The translations under genes were made by a program, and so were the position numbers. A DNA stretch of 64,000 bases from Fischerella muscicola SAG 1427-1 = PCC 73103 (lineage in GTDB: Bacteria; Cyanobacteriota; Cyanobacteriia; Cyanobacteriales; Nostocaceae). The stretch covers positions 37,823 to 101,822 of the forward strand of contig NZ_AJLJ01000207.1 of assembly GCF_000317245.1 (NCBI RefSeq), read 5' to 3'. Under the pieces are notes generated by a model that was not told the origin of the DNA, ran no database searches, and saw nothing but the letters and a program-made list of their open reading frames with translations. Below, piece after piece: positions 9,231-17,931 of this stretch (position 1 is the stretch's first letter; each line of letters begins with the position of its first letter).

Positions 9231-9405
9231 GTAGAGATGCGATTATACCCTTACCTTGAAGCCGCTCTTACCGCATTTGGCTTGGGAAAAAGAGGGGAGG
9301 CTTAAAGCCCCCTGATTAATCTGTGGGCCAATAGGATCTCTAATAGAAGCCTCCCCTCTTTTTCTTTTATTCACCTCGTTACGAGTGTCTACGCGTCTGT
9401 ACAAT
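9231..9405. repeat. Dispersed repeat interrupted by a hairpin element
   Basis: The left half (9231-9271, GTAGAGATGCGATTATACCC...) and right half (9383-9405, ...TCTACGCGTCTGTACAAT) together make one copy of the 60-bp repeat seen intact at 15188-15250. Between them is an extra 110 bp whose core is a perfect 17-bp inverted repeat: AAAAAGAGGGGAGGCTT at 9287-9303 and its complement at 9347-9363, followed by T-rich sequence. TTAC occurs at both junctions. The hairpin could end transcription of the KaiB-like gene. Confidence 0.7.
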
Positions 9406-9423
9406 AGTCAATAGTCAATAGTC

Positions 9424-9453
9424 AAGGGTTAAGGGTTAAGGGTTAAGGGTTAA
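9424..9453. repeat. STRR array, unit AGGGTTA
   Basis: Four tandem copies of the 7-mer AGGGTTA immediately before the Uma2-family gene. A heptamer STRR of cyanobacterial type, not a telomere. Confidence 0.85.
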
Positions 9454-9485
9454 CATGCAGGTAGACCTGCACTATCTTAAATTTT

Positions 9486-10070
9486 ATGACTACAGTCTTA
9501 ACCAAACGCTTTACTATAACTGAATACGACCGTTTAGCAGAACTCGGTTTTTTCAGTGAGGATGACCGAGTTGAGCTAATTAGGGGAGAAATCATTCCGA
9601 TGGTATCCAAAGGTAAACCGCATTCTGTATGTGAAACACTCTTATTGAGGGAATTCATCAAGCTGTTACAAGACCGTGTTTTAGTACGAGCGCAAGAACC
9701 AGTTACTATCTCTAATTACAGTGAACCTGAACCAGATATTACGGTAGTTCGCAATGTTGATGATAACTATCTTTCTGCTCACCCAAATTCAGCGGATATT
9801 TTACTTTTAATTGAGATAGCCGATTCCTCTTTAAAATATGACCAAGAGGTTAAATTGCCACTTTATGCAGAAGCGGGTATTTCTGATTATTGGATATTTA
9901 ATTTAGTAGAAAATCACTTAGAATGCTACAGCGAACCTTATCATGATTTACAAGGGAAATTTGGTTACCGCAAAAAGGTAATTTACCTGTCTAATGAGTT
10001 AGTAAATCTACCATGTTTTCCTGATTTAATTCTGGATTTATCTAAGGTTTTTCCGCAAAAGATGCAGTAG
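9486..10070 (+). CDS. Uma2 family (DUF820) putative endonuclease
   Basis: 194 residues with the family hallmark order: a helical start (FTITEYDRLAELGFF), EDDRVELIRGEIIPM, a conserved strand SEPEPDITVVR and LLIEIADSSLKYDQEVKLPLYAEAGISDYWIFNL. This is the restriction-endonuclease-like PD-(D/E)XK fold: the D of PDITVV, the E of IEIAD and the K of KLPLYA are the expected acidic/basic residues. The family is hugely expanded in cyanobacteria and its cellular role is unknown. ATG 9486. It stands alone, convergent to the acyltransferase gene. Confidence 0.9.
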   Translation: MTTVLTKRFTITEYDRLAELGFFSEDDRVELIRGEIIPMVSKGKPHSVCETLLLREFIKLLQDRVLVRAQEPVTISNYSEPEPDITVVRNVDDNYLSAHPNSADILLLIEIADSSLKYDQEVKLPLYAEAGISDYWIFNLVENHLECYSEPYHDLQGKFGYRKKVIYLSNELVNLPCFPDLILDLSKVFPQKMQ

Positions 10071-10118
10071 AAGTAAAGAAATCAGAAATCAGAAGGAGTG
10101 CGATCGCTACAATCACCC

Positions 10119-11498
10119 TTATTTAACAATCAAACCTTCCATTGCTTGCTGCAAATCTTTGGTAAAATCTGCAACTGCTTGTCTTGCACCTTGACGGCTT
10201 CCCTTATACACTGAATATCGTTCAGAAATCGATAGCGGTTCACCCACAGTTATTTTCGCTGTTTGTTTACCCAAAAGCGGACGCTGGAAAGGATTACCGC
10301 CTCTAATTCTAGTAACAACATCCCATATTAATAATGTTGTTTCAGCAAAACGTTCGGCAGTGGGTTTTTCCTGTACATAATTACCTGTAACCGCAACCAA
10401 ACTTTCGACTAAACGCATGTGCCACATCCGTAAATTCGCTTCTTCGGCAATGCGATCGCCTAAATCCTTTTCTAAAAATGACAGTGATTTTACATCTTTA
10501 TAATCTTCTCTGAAAATATAATTCCAACCTGCCTGTTCTACTCGGCGACAACGGTCATTAAAATTTCCTTTTGACTGCAAATCAAAATAATTTTCTGCTA
10601 CTTGTAAAACTATATTTAAAAGTGTATTTAAACGAGTGGCTATTAGTTGATTTATATCTTGGGATTGCGTTGGAATTTCTGGTAATTTTTGATGATAAAA
10701 GCGTGTATAAAAATTCTCCATTAAACTTAGTAAACGTTCTGCTAAACGTAACAAACGAGGATAGAGGGAGTCAGGGCGTGGGGAGGTATGATTATGGGGA
10801 GGTAGACCACTGTAGGCTTCTAATTGAGTTAACAAATTGGCGATCGTATCCCAAGGAGCTGCAACATAACTATATTGAATTCCGATTGGTACAATCAGAA
10901 GCTGTTCATTTCGTCCGGCTTTTTGCAAGTCTTCCGCGCACCAAAAACCCATTTGAGCGATTCCGGGTTCGAGGGGATTAACAATCTCTGAAAGTCCATT
11001 GGTAGCGCCTTCCGGTGCAGCAGCCATGGGGAAGCGTCCATTAGCAAACAAATCTCGTGCTGATCGCAAACCCGTCCAGTCTGCTTTACCCCGTTGAATG
11101 GGTGTTGCACCTAAACGAGAAGCGAGCCAACCAATTTGATTCCCTGCCCATAAGGTAATACCGCGATCATAGATAAAATGAGCATGGGTTGGATGCTGTA
11201 GCGATATTCCCTGCTGTCGTGCTACCCTTGGCACGAGTTGGGAAAGCAAGTAGCCCAAGCACAGTGGATCTGTAGCTTGAGGATGGCGAAATGCTATCAA
11301 AAAACGAATCTTTCCCTCTTGAAACTGGCGATAGAGATTTACCAAAACCTCTACGTTATTTGCTTCAACTTGGCTAATTGGTGTTTTCCAGCGTAAGTAA
11401 CTGGGTAAACCTAGCTGAATCGCTCGTAAAACTGAGGGATTGAATGCTGGCGGAATAAATTCTAGAGGTGGCTGTGCTTGATTAATGACATCAGGCAA
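10119..11498 (-). CDS. PlsC-like acyltransferase domain protein
   Basis: 459 residues. Motif I of glycerolipid acyltransferases is present as RHPQATDPL (H-x4-D, residues about 67-73), and AAPEGATNG corresponds to motif III (EGTR-type). These suggest acyl transfer to a lysolipid or related acceptor. The protein is about twice as long as PlsC; the C-terminal half is helical with no recognised domain. No signal peptide; a few hydrophobic stretches could associate with the membrane. It is divergent from proS, separated by 186 bp, and has no operon partner. Substrate not predictable from sequence. Confidence 0.8.
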   Translation of the reverse strand: MPDVINQAQPPLEFIPPAFNPSVLRAIQLGLPSYLRWKTPISQVEANNVEVLVNLYRQFQEGKIRFLIAFRHPQATDPLCLGYLLSQLVPRVARQQGISLQHPTHAHFIYDRGITLWAGNQIGWLASRLGATPIQRGKADWTGLRSARDLFANGRFPMAAAPEGATNGLSEIVNPLEPGIAQMGFWCAEDLQKAGRNEQLLIVPIGIQYSYVAAPWDTIANLLTQLEAYSGLPPHNHTSPRPDSLYPRLLRLAERLLSLMENFYTRFYHQKLPEIPTQSQDINQLIATRLNTLLNIVLQVAENYFDLQSKGNFNDRCRRVEQAGWNYIFREDYKDVKSLSFLEKDLGDRIAEEANLRMWHMRLVESLVAVTGNYVQEKPTAERFAETTLLIWDVVTRIRGGNPFQRPLLGKQTAKITVGEPLSISERYSVYKGSRQGARQAVADFTKDLQQAMEGLIVK

Positions 11499-11684
11499 GG
11501 TAATTTTCTCCGATGATAGCGATATGAAGTATGAATTATGAAGCGTGAAATCTAGAAATTAAATTTTTTTATCTTTTATCCTTTTTTCATTCTTCATACT
11601 TCAGACTTCTTTGAGCCTACTTTCATCCTTTATACTTCAAACTTCTGTAGTTAGATATTAGCAACACCGAAAAAAGGACAAACG

Positions 11685-13487
11685 ATGCGACTGTCAAAAA
11701 TGTTATTCGTTACACTGCGGGACGATCCAGCAGATGCTGAAATCCCCAGTCATAAATTACTACTCCGCGCAGGTTACATTCGTCGCATCGGTAGTGGTGT
11801 TTACGCCTATCTCCCACTGATGTGGCGGGTATTACAAAAAGTCTCCCAAATTGTGCGGGAAGAAATGAACGCTACTGGCGCCCAAGAATGTCTCTTACCG
11901 CAATTACAACCTTCAGAGTTATGGCGGGAATCTGGCAGATGGGATACTTATACCAAAGCTGAGGGTATTATGTTTGCCCTCACTGATCGCCGTGAACAAG
12001 AATTAGCATTAGGGCCGACTCATGAGGAAGTGATCACGACTATTGCTCGTGAGATGATTCGCTCTTACCGACAGCTACCCCTGAACCTCTACCAAATTCA
12101 AACTAAGTTTCGTGATGAAATTCGTCCCCGCTTTGGTTTGATGCGCGGACGGGAATTCATTATGAAGGATGCTTATTCTTTTAATGCGGATGAAGAAAGC
12201 CTTAAAAAAACTTACCAGGATATGTACCAAGCCTACAGCAATATGCTGCGGCGTTCTGGTTTGAGTTTTCGTGCTGTAGAAGCAGATTCTGGGGCGATTG
12301 GTGGTACTGGTTCCACAGAATTTATGGTACTAGCTGAAGCTGGCGAAGATGAAGTCCTTTACACTGAAGATGGTAAGTACGCCGCTAATGTCGAAAAAGC
12401 TGTTTCTCTACCTGCTGAGGCGGAAATTCCCAGCTTTAGCAGTTATGAAAAACGGGAAACTCCGGGAACCGACACCATCGAAAAACTTTGTAATTTTCTC
12501 AAATGTTCTCCCACCCAAGTTGTGAAAAATGTTCTGTACGAAGCAGTTTATGATCATGGCACAACAGTATTGGTGTTGGTGAGTATCCGGGGTGATCAAG
12601 AAGTTAACGAAGTTAAGTTACAAAACGAATTAACAAAATTAGCTTCCCAATATGGTGGAAATGCAGTGATCAAGTTAGCAGTACCCGACGCAGACGCCCA
12701 GAAAAAATGGGCAACGAAAACTTTTCCTTTGGGTTATATTGCACCTGATATTGCTGATGATTACATTCAATCTACTAAAGATGTTGCACCAAAGTTTTTA
12801 CGTTTGGTAGATAAAACCGCCGTTGATTTAAAAAACTTTGTCACAGGTGCAAATGAATCTGGTTATCACGTAGTTGGAGCCAATTGGCAAGAGAAATTTA
12901 AATTACCAACTTTGATAGTAGATGTACGTAAAGCCAGACTAGGCGATCGCGCCATGCACAACCCTGAACAAACTTTAAAAAGCGCTCGTGGGATTGAAGT
13001 CGGGCATATTTTCCAATTGGGTTCAAAATACTCCAAAGCCATGGGAGCGACTTATACCAACGAACAGGGAGAAGAAAAACCTCTAGTGATGGGTTGCTAT
13101 GGTGTGGGAGTATCACGCTTAGCACAAGCAGCAGTAGAGCAATCTTACGATAAAGACGGGATTATTTGGCCTGTGGCGATCGCACCTTATCATGCCATTG
13201 TCACAATTCCTAACATTAACGACGCCCAACAAGTAGAAATCGCTGAAAAACTTTATACAGAACTCAATCAAGCTGGAATTGAAACTTTACTCGATGACCG
13301 CAACGAACGAGCAGGAGTAAAATTCAAAGATGCAGATTTGATTGGTATACCTTATAGAATTGTCACAGGACGAGCGATCGCCAATGGCAAAGTCGAAGTA
13401 GTCGAAAGAAAAAGCCGCAATTCTCACGAAATTCCCATCACTGAAATTGTATCTACTCTTAAAGGGTGGATCGGGGATAGGGAATAG
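11685..13487 (+). CDS. proS: Prolyl-tRNA synthetase
   Basis: Charges tRNA-Pro with proline. 600 aa, the bacterial-type enzyme. Class II motif 2 is seen as [17 protein letters not shown] (about 142-158) and motif 3 as [11 protein letters not shown] (about 467-477); TxE-type proline recognition is at GPTHEE. An editing (INS/YbaK-like) insertion occupies roughly residues 225-395 between motifs 2 and 3, e.g. [13 protein letters not shown]. The C-terminal anticodon-binding domain ([19 protein letters not shown]) is complete. ATG 11685 has AAAAAAGGAC about 8 nt upstream as ribosome site. A housekeeping gene in its own unit. Confidence 0.97.
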   Translation: MRLSKMLFVTLRDDPADAEIPSHKLLLRAGYIRRIGSGVYAYLPLMWRVLQKVSQIVREEMNATGAQECLLPQLQPSELWRESGRWDTYTKAEGIMFALTDRREQELALGPTHEEVITTIAREMIRSYRQLPLNLYQIQTKFRDEIRPRFGLMRGREFIMKDAYSFNADEESLKKTYQDMYQAYSNMLRRSGLSFRAVEADSGAIGGTGSTEFMVLAEAGEDEVLYTEDGKYAANVEKAVSLPAEAEIPSFSSYEKRETPGTDTIEKLCNFLKCSPTQVVKNVLYEAVYDHGTTVLVLVSIRGDQEVNEVKLQNELTKLASQYGGNAVIKLAVPDADAQKKWATKTFPLGYIAPDIADDYIQSTKDVAPKFLRLVDKTAVDLKNFVTGANESGYHVVGANWQEKFKLPTLIVDVRKARLGDRAMHNPEQTLKSARGIEVGHIFQLGSKYSKAMGATYTNEQGEEKPLVMGCYGVGVSRLAQAAVEQSYDKDGIIWPVAIAPYHAIVTIPNINDAQQVEIAEKLYTELNQAGIETLLDDRNERAGVKFKDADLIGIPYRIVTGRAIANGKVEVVERKSRNSHEIPITEIVSTLKGWIGDRE

Positions 13488-13506
13488 GGGATTCTCCTGC
13501 GGAAAC

Positions 13507-13569
13507 CTACGCGAACAGGGATTGGGGATTGGGTATTGGGGATTGGGGATTGGGTATTGGGTATTGATT
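13507..13569. repeat. STRR array, units GGGGATT/GGGTATT
   Basis: About seven alternating heptamers GGGGATT and GGGTATT after proS, followed by a pyrimidine-rich tract of TCTCCCTTGTCC type. Two spurious frames run through it on either strand. Confidence 0.85.
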
Positions 13570-13657
13570 GGTTATTCTCCTTTGTCTCCCTTGTCCTCCT
13601 TTGTCTCCCTTCCCGTGTCTCTCCACTCTCCCTTGTCCCCGATCCCTTCAAAATAAT

Positions 13658-14458
13658 ATGGAACTTCTGACAATTCTCATATCTAGCCTATTGGGTGTAG
13701 TTGCTCCTGTAGGAGTGGTAATTGATCACACTGCTGAAAATGCCATTCGATCGCAGTTTTCAACAGTGGAACAACTACAAGTAAGAGTAGATAATGCTCC
13801 TAGTTATCAATTACTGCAAGGTAAAGTGGAAAGAGTGTTAATTGCAGGGCGTTCTTTGCAATTAAAACAACAAGATTTTCGCATCGCAGTTTTAGAATTA
13901 GAAACTGATCAAATAGAATTTGAGCCAAGTAGTATCAGGCAAAAATTACCTAAATTAAAACAACCTTTGCAGGCTGGAGTACGTTTGGTGATCACAGAGC
14001 AAGATATCAATAAACTTTTACAATCACCAGACTTTCTCAAGAGAGTACAAAAGTTTAATAAACGGAATTCTTCTGCTTTGCAATTTGCTCAAGCCTCTAA
14101 TTTTGCCAATCCCAAGCTAGAATTTCTAGACAATAATAGATTTATTTTTCAGGTAGAGTTACAAAGTGACGAGGAGGTAATACCCCTTTTATTTAAAATT
14201 AATTCTGGATTAAGTATCGTTGGTGGCAGACAATTTCAGCTAGTTGATCCACAAGTATCCCTAGATGGACAAGAGTTCCCAGCAGAATTTCTCAATTTGA
14301 TTATTAGTAACATAAATCAACAATTAGATTTACGTAATTTGGAAGGTGACGGATTACAAATGCGAATTCTAAAATGGAAAATGAAGCCAGGAAAATTAGA
14401 AATGGCAGCATTTTTAAGAGTAGAACCATCTTCTAAGTTGTTGGAAACTCGCCGTTAG
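13658..14458 (+). CDS. DUF2993 (LmeA-type) lipid-binding protein
   Basis: 266 residues from ATG 13658. The N-terminus (MELLTILISSLLGVVAPVGVVI) is a hydrophobic signal/anchor; the mature part matches the DUF2993 family of two-lobed beta-rich, lipid-binding envelope proteins (AENAIRSQFSTVEQLQVRVDNAP, then KVERVLIAGRSL, VRLVITEQDINKLLQSP). The frame extends upstream to 13568 but that extension is translated STRR/pyrimidine tract and is discarded. Family members in cyanobacteria are common and uncharacterised; actinobacterial LmeA acts in lipomannan elongation, which need not apply here. Precedes the GerMN gene by 69 bp, same strand, possibly co-transcribed. Confidence 0.85.
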   Translation: MELLTILISSLLGVVAPVGVVIDHTAENAIRSQFSTVEQLQVRVDNAPSYQLLQGKVERVLIAGRSLQLKQQDFRIAVLELETDQIEFEPSSIRQKLPKLKQPLQAGVRLVITEQDINKLLQSPDFLKRVQKFNKRNSSALQFAQASNFANPKLEFLDNNRFIFQVELQSDEEVIPLLFKINSGLSIVGGRQFQLVDPQVSLDGQEFPAEFLNLIISNINQQLDLRNLEGDGLQMRILKWKMKPGKLEMAAFLRVEPSSKLLETRR

Positions 14459-14527
14459 TAAGTCTCGTCTTTAACCAAACTTCTCTTCACGTAGCATAGT
14501 ATCAAGAGTTCAAGGAAGGTTTTGTAT

Positions 14528-15136
14528 ATGAGTCAGCAACAAGATTCTAAACGGGTTTCTTCTGGTGTAGTAGCAGCTATTTCAGCAGCAGTTGTGGTGG
14601 TAGGAGGCGGAGTCGGCTGGTTAACTTGGAATTCAACTCAAAACCCCAACCCTACACCCTCGGAACGCCTTGTACCTGGTAATCCGACACAAGTCGGAAA
14701 TGAACAAACAACCCAAATTTATTGGTTACAAGATACTGGCAAAAATTTTAAATTGGTTTCTCAATCAATCCAGGTGCAAGCAAATCGTAACCAACCCAAC
14801 CAATTTTTAACAGCTGCTTTCCAACGCTTATTAGAAGGGCCGACAGAAGGAAGTAAGGGTTCGAGTACAATTCCTCAAGGCACAAAAGTCTTGGGTGTAG
14901 ATGTTCAAGATGATACTGTTCGTGTCAATTTGTCTGGGGAATTTACTAGTGGCGGCGGTAGCACCTCTATGCAAGGGCGTTTAGGTCAAATTGTTTACAC
15001 AGCCACTAGTTTAAACCCGAATGCTAAAGTATATATTGATGTAGACGGTAAGGAACTCGATGTGTTAGGTGGCGAAGGTTTGGAGTTAGAACAACCACTC
15101 ACACGCCAAAACTTTAATGAAAATTTTCAACCTTAG
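14528..15136 (+). CDS. GerMN domain envelope protein
   Basis: 202 residues. An N-terminal anchor (VVAAISAAVVVVGGGVGWLTW, residues about 11-31) is followed by a low-complexity linker and one GerMN domain (IYWLQDTGKNFKLVS, FQRLLEGPTEG, VLGVDVQDDTVRVNLSGEF, LGQIVYTATSLNPNAKVYIDVDG). GerMN domains occur in sporulation protein GerM and lipoprotein LpqB and probably bind cell-wall or protein partners; in cyanobacteria the role is unknown. Start ATG 14528 has AAGGAAGG about 9 nt upstream; a TTG two codons earlier is less likely. Likely faces the periplasm. Confidence 0.87.
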   Translation: MSQQQDSKRVSSGVVAAISAAVVVVGGGVGWLTWNSTQNPNPTPSERLVPGNPTQVGNEQTTQIYWLQDTGKNFKLVSQSIQVQANRNQPNQFLTAAFQRLLEGPTEGSKGSSTIPQGTKVLGVDVQDDTVRVNLSGEFTSGGGSTSMQGRLGQIVYTATSLNPNAKVYIDVDGKELDVLGGEGLELEQPLTRQNFNENFQP

Positions 15137-15250
15137 TCATTGGTCATTGGTCATTGGTCGTTGGTCATTGGTCATTGGTCATCAGTAGTAGAGACGCGAT
15201 TATACTCTTACCTTGAAGCCGCTCTTACGAGCTCTACGCGTCTGTACAAT
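15137..15250. repeat. STRR (GGTCATT) plus dispersed 60-bp repeat
   Basis: Positions 15137-15182 are six or seven copies of GGTCATT with one variant; 15188-15250 is an intact copy of the GTAGAGACGCG...CGCGTCTGTACAAT repeat. Similar GGTCATT units also reappear at the wecB start. Non-coding. Confidence 0.85.
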
Positions 15251-15342
15251 GGTCATCAGTCATTAGTTGTTTTGATTAGTGGTTGGTAGTTTGTGGTTGA
15301 TTGTAACAATCAAATGACTAATGACTAATGACTAATGACAAA

Positions 15343-15687
15343 TTATTTTGTATTCAATACACGAAAACTCCGAGCTTGTTGTTCTAACCTACTGGCGAGG
15401 CGATCGCAAACTCGGTTGCATAATTCAAAAATCATCTCGTCCTCCACCCGATAGTAGGCACAAGTTCCTTCACTGCGACGGCTCAGAATCCCCGCTTGCC
15501 ACATTACCTTCAGGTGCTTTGACACATTTGCTTGTGACGTTTGGGTTGCCTCTACCAACTCTTGTACGCATTTTTCATCATCCCGCAATAAATGCAACAA
15601 TCGCAAGCGCATTGGTTCACTCAACAAGCTGAAGTATTCAGCTACTTGTTGCACAACTTCTGGCGGTACAGGCAACGTTTGTTTCAT
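15343..15687 (-). CDS. ArsR/SmtB family transcriptional regulator
   Basis: 114 residues, one winged helix: FSLLSEPMRLRLLHLL, then the recognition helix VEATQTSQANVSKHLKVMWQAGIL and wing RRSEGTCAYYRV. The usual ELCVCDL arsenic site is replaced by EKCVQELVEA, and the SmtB alpha-5 Asp/His zinc ligands are absent; instead there are four cysteines (one in KCVQ, one in GTCAYY, and the pair ELCNRVCDRL), which could bind metal or act as a redox switch (inference). It follows accB on the same strand after 69 bp. A palindrome AGATTAA-TAC-TTAATCT (15747-15763) lies about 60 bp before its start, overlapping the accB stop, and could be an operator. Confidence 0.88.
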   Translation of the reverse strand: MKQTLPVPPEVVQQVAEYFSLLSEPMRLRLLHLLRDDEKCVQELVEATQTSQANVSKHLKVMWQAGILSRRSEGTCAYYRVEDEMIFELCNRVCDRLASRLEQQARSFRVLNTK

Positions 15688-15756
15688 CAGGATTGTCTCG
15701 GAAGAACTGAACTGAGAAATTTTACAGATTTAGACATTAGTTATATAGATTAATAC

Positions 15757-16302
15757 TTAATCTGGGTTAATTCGCATCAAAGGTTGACCATATTCTACAG
15801 GTTCGCCATTTTGAAGGAGAATTTCGACCACTTGCCCGGATACTTCAGCTTCGATTTCATTCATCAGTTTCATGGCTTCAATAATACACACAGTTTGACC
15901 GCTACGGATGCGATCGCCAACTTCTACAAATACTGCTTCTCCAGGTGCGGGAGCCCGATAAAATGTTCCCACCATTGGGGAAGTAACTTCTGTAAATTTT
16001 TTTTGCTCTAGCGGTGAGGGAGTCGCTGGTGATTGTACACCTGTAGTAGCTGGATGATCAATAGTACGGCTTGCTGTCGCGTCTGGTGTGAGAGAAGATG
16101 CTACTGCTGGAGTTGAGGCGACAAGCGGTAATCCTGAGTCAGTACTAACGCCTGAAGACACTACGGTTACTGGTGATCCAGAAGTATGTAAACTTTTACG
16201 TACCGTGATTTCAAAATCGTTGCTTTTAAGTGCTACTTCTGTAATATCTGTTTTGGCAATAGTTTCTAACAATTGACGAATTTCATTAAAGTCCAATGGC
16301 AC
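15757..16302 (-). CDS. accB: Biotin carboxyl carrier protein of acetyl-CoA carboxylase
   Basis: Carries biotin between the carboxylase and transferase subunits in the first step of fatty-acid synthesis. 181 aa: an N-terminal helical region (MPLDFNEIRQLLETIAKTDITEVALK), a Pro/Ala/Ser/Thr-rich flexible linker (about 45-95), and a C-terminal biotinyl domain with PMVGTFYRAPAPGEA and the biotinylation motif EAMKLMN, the lysine being residue 145. Gene order efp then accB on the same strand, 293 bp apart, is a common cyanobacterial arrangement. Confidence 0.97.
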   Translation of the reverse strand: MPLDFNEIRQLLETIAKTDITEVALKSNDFEITVRKSLHTSGSPVTVVSSGVSTDSGLPLVASTPAVASSLTPDATASRTIDHPATTGVQSPATPSPLEQKKFTEVTSPMVGTFYRAPAPGEAVFVEVGDRIRSGQTVCIIEAMKLMNEIEAEVSGQVVEILLQNGEPVEYGQPLMRINPD

Positions 16303-16538
16303 AGCTTTGATTACCTCATAATGCGTTAAAAAAGGCAGTAGACGCGGAGCGGATTGGTATAAGTAAGTAGAAGGCAGAGGGCAGAAGGTAACAGAAATTT
16401 AATAAATATTATTTTTTATTACTTATTTCCAATTACCCATTACCAATTACCTTTTGCGTGCGTTTTGGTGTACGCACTTGATGATGAATTTAGTGGTAGA
16501 TAGACTTTTTGGTAAAGATAAATATTAAACGAGGCAGG

Positions 16539-16579
16539 GATGGAAATCCCCGCTAGGGATAGAAATACAGATTTCCATC
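16539..16579 (-). terminator. Stem-loop downstream of efp, possible terminator
   Basis: GATGGAAATC (16539-16548) pairs with GATTTCCATC (16570-16579), with an outer GGCAGGGA / TCCCTGCC pairing reaching into the last codons of efp. It lies between efp and accB. There is no strong T-run on the minus strand, so attenuation or mRNA processing is as likely as full termination. Confidence 0.4.
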
Positions 16580-16595
16580 TTTGCTGAGTTATAAT

Positions 16596-17153
16596 TTACT
16601 CCCTGCCTAGGTATGTGTCATTACGGGTGTCAATACGGATACGTTCTCCTTGGCTAATAAACAAAGGAACCATCACAACTGCACCAGTCTCTACAGTCGC
16701 AGGTTTACTGCCACCAGTAGCTGTGTCACCTTTGACACCAGGATCAGTTTGCACCACTTCTAACACCACAGAGTTAGGTAGTTCTACTTCTAGTACTTGT
16801 TCACCCCAACGGACGACGTTAGCTTCCATACCTTCTTTGAGGTACTTGACGCGATCGCCAATTTGGGCTGCGCTTAATCTACCTTCCTCATAGGTTTCCA
16901 TATCCATAAAGACGTAATCATCGCCGTCTTTATAAGTATGCTGCATCGTGCTTTTTTCCAAAGTCGCTTGTGGTACGGTTTCCCCTGCTCGGAACGTCCT
17001 TTCTACAACGCTCCCACTCTGGACATTTTTCAACTTTGTGCGTACGAATGCGGAACCTTTTCCAGGCTTAACGTGGAGGAATTCCACTACCCGCCACACA
17101 GATCCATCTAAAACAATAGAGACACCAGGTCGAAAGTCGTTACTGGAGATCAT
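16596..17153 (-). CDS. efp: Translation elongation factor P
   Basis: Relieves ribosome stalling at proline runs. 185 aa from ATG 17153 ([17 protein letters not shown]), the normal family length and start; an upstream in-frame ATG at 17201 would add 16 residues not typical of EF-P. Domain I KOW-like part has the loop [19 protein letters not shown], with Lys at the position modified in many bacteria (GKG). Domains II and III follow ([10 protein letters not shown], and the C-terminal [17 protein letters not shown] signature). Precedes accB on the same strand. Confidence 0.97.
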   Translation of the reverse strand: MISSNDFRPGVSIVLDGSVWRVVEFLHVKPGKGSAFVRTKLKNVQSGSVVERTFRAGETVPQATLEKSTMQHTYKDGDDYVFMDMETYEEGRLSAAQIGDRVKYLKEGMEANVVRWGEQVLEVELPNSVVLEVVQTDPGVKGDTATGGSKPATVETGAVVMVPLFISQGERIRIDTRNDTYLGRE

Positions 17154-17274
17154 GAAGCTTTCAAAGTTTGGAAGACAATCGGCATTTATTGTACCCCTCA
17201 AAAGGAGAAATTAGTCATTAAGTCATAAAAGAAGGAGGGAAGGAGGAATCAAGCCAGGGGGAAGCGATCACAAA

Positions 17275-17931
17275 TTAGAAATAAGAAGCTACGGTTAAAG
17301 TAGTCGCGATCGCACAAGCAACTAATAAGATTAATCTTTCTTTTGCTGTTAATCTTGAATCTACAGGTAGTTCTCCTGTATAACCACGAGCTATCATTGC
17401 TGCATAAACTCGCTCTGCTCTTTCTAAACTGCGGAGATACAAACTACCAATCATCGCTGCACTAGCGTAACGTAACCATCCACCAGGGCCATTAATACCC
17501 CGCAATTGAGCAGCACGCTGCATTCTCTGGACTTCTGACAATAAAATTTCTAAATATTGTCCTGCTAACAATAAACTTTGCTTCAAACCACCAGGAACAG
17601 GTAAAGCTTTCAGAGCAATACCAAAACTATGTGGTGGTAAAGTTAATAAAAAACTATTCATTGTTAGCAAGCAAACCAGAGAACGAACCAATAGAAAACT
17701 GGCTCGTTCCCATCCTAAAGGTAAAGCCACTAACGACAGAAATATTAATTCTGTACCCAACAAGCCTGTGAGTTGAGGAATGGGTGCGCGTAATAAAAAA
17801 GTCCAAATCAGTGCAATAGAAGCATATCCAGCTAGAGCGTCCCAAGCTTCATACTTTAATAAAGCTGCTCCAATGACAACAACCAGAGATAGCTGCAAGC
17901 GTAAGGGTAATGGGAAGGAAAGTTTAAGCAT
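17275..17931 (-). CDS. cbiQ: ECF transporter T component, CbiQ-like
   Basis: Transmembrane energy-coupling subunit for nickel/cobalt uptake. 218 aa with about five to six membrane helices and the two cytoplasmic coupling motifs: AAQLRGI (A-x-R-G type) in QRAAQLRGINGPGG and MIARGYTGE near the C-terminus. ATG 17931 overlaps the end of the cbiM-like gene by 8 nt, so the two are translationally coupled. No ATPase gene follows; efp lies 120 bp downstream. The nearest CbiO-type ATPase is at 20952-21785 and might serve both transporters (inference). Confidence 0.9.
   Translation of the reverse strand: MLKLSFPLPLRLQLSLVVVIGAALLKYEAWDALAGYASIALIWTFLLRAPIPQLTGLLGTELIFLSLVALPLGWERASFLLVRSLVCLLTMNSFLLTLPPHSFGIALKALPVPGGLKQSLLLAGQYLEILLSEVQRMQRAAQLRGINGPGGWLRYASAAMIGSLYLRSLERAERVYAAMIARGYTGELPVDSRLTAKERLILLVACAIATTLTVASYF

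Noticed and set aside
9424..9453. Telomere-like AGGGTTA repeat
   Set aside because: Only four units inside a bacterial chromosome segment; it is a heptamer STRR like the others here.
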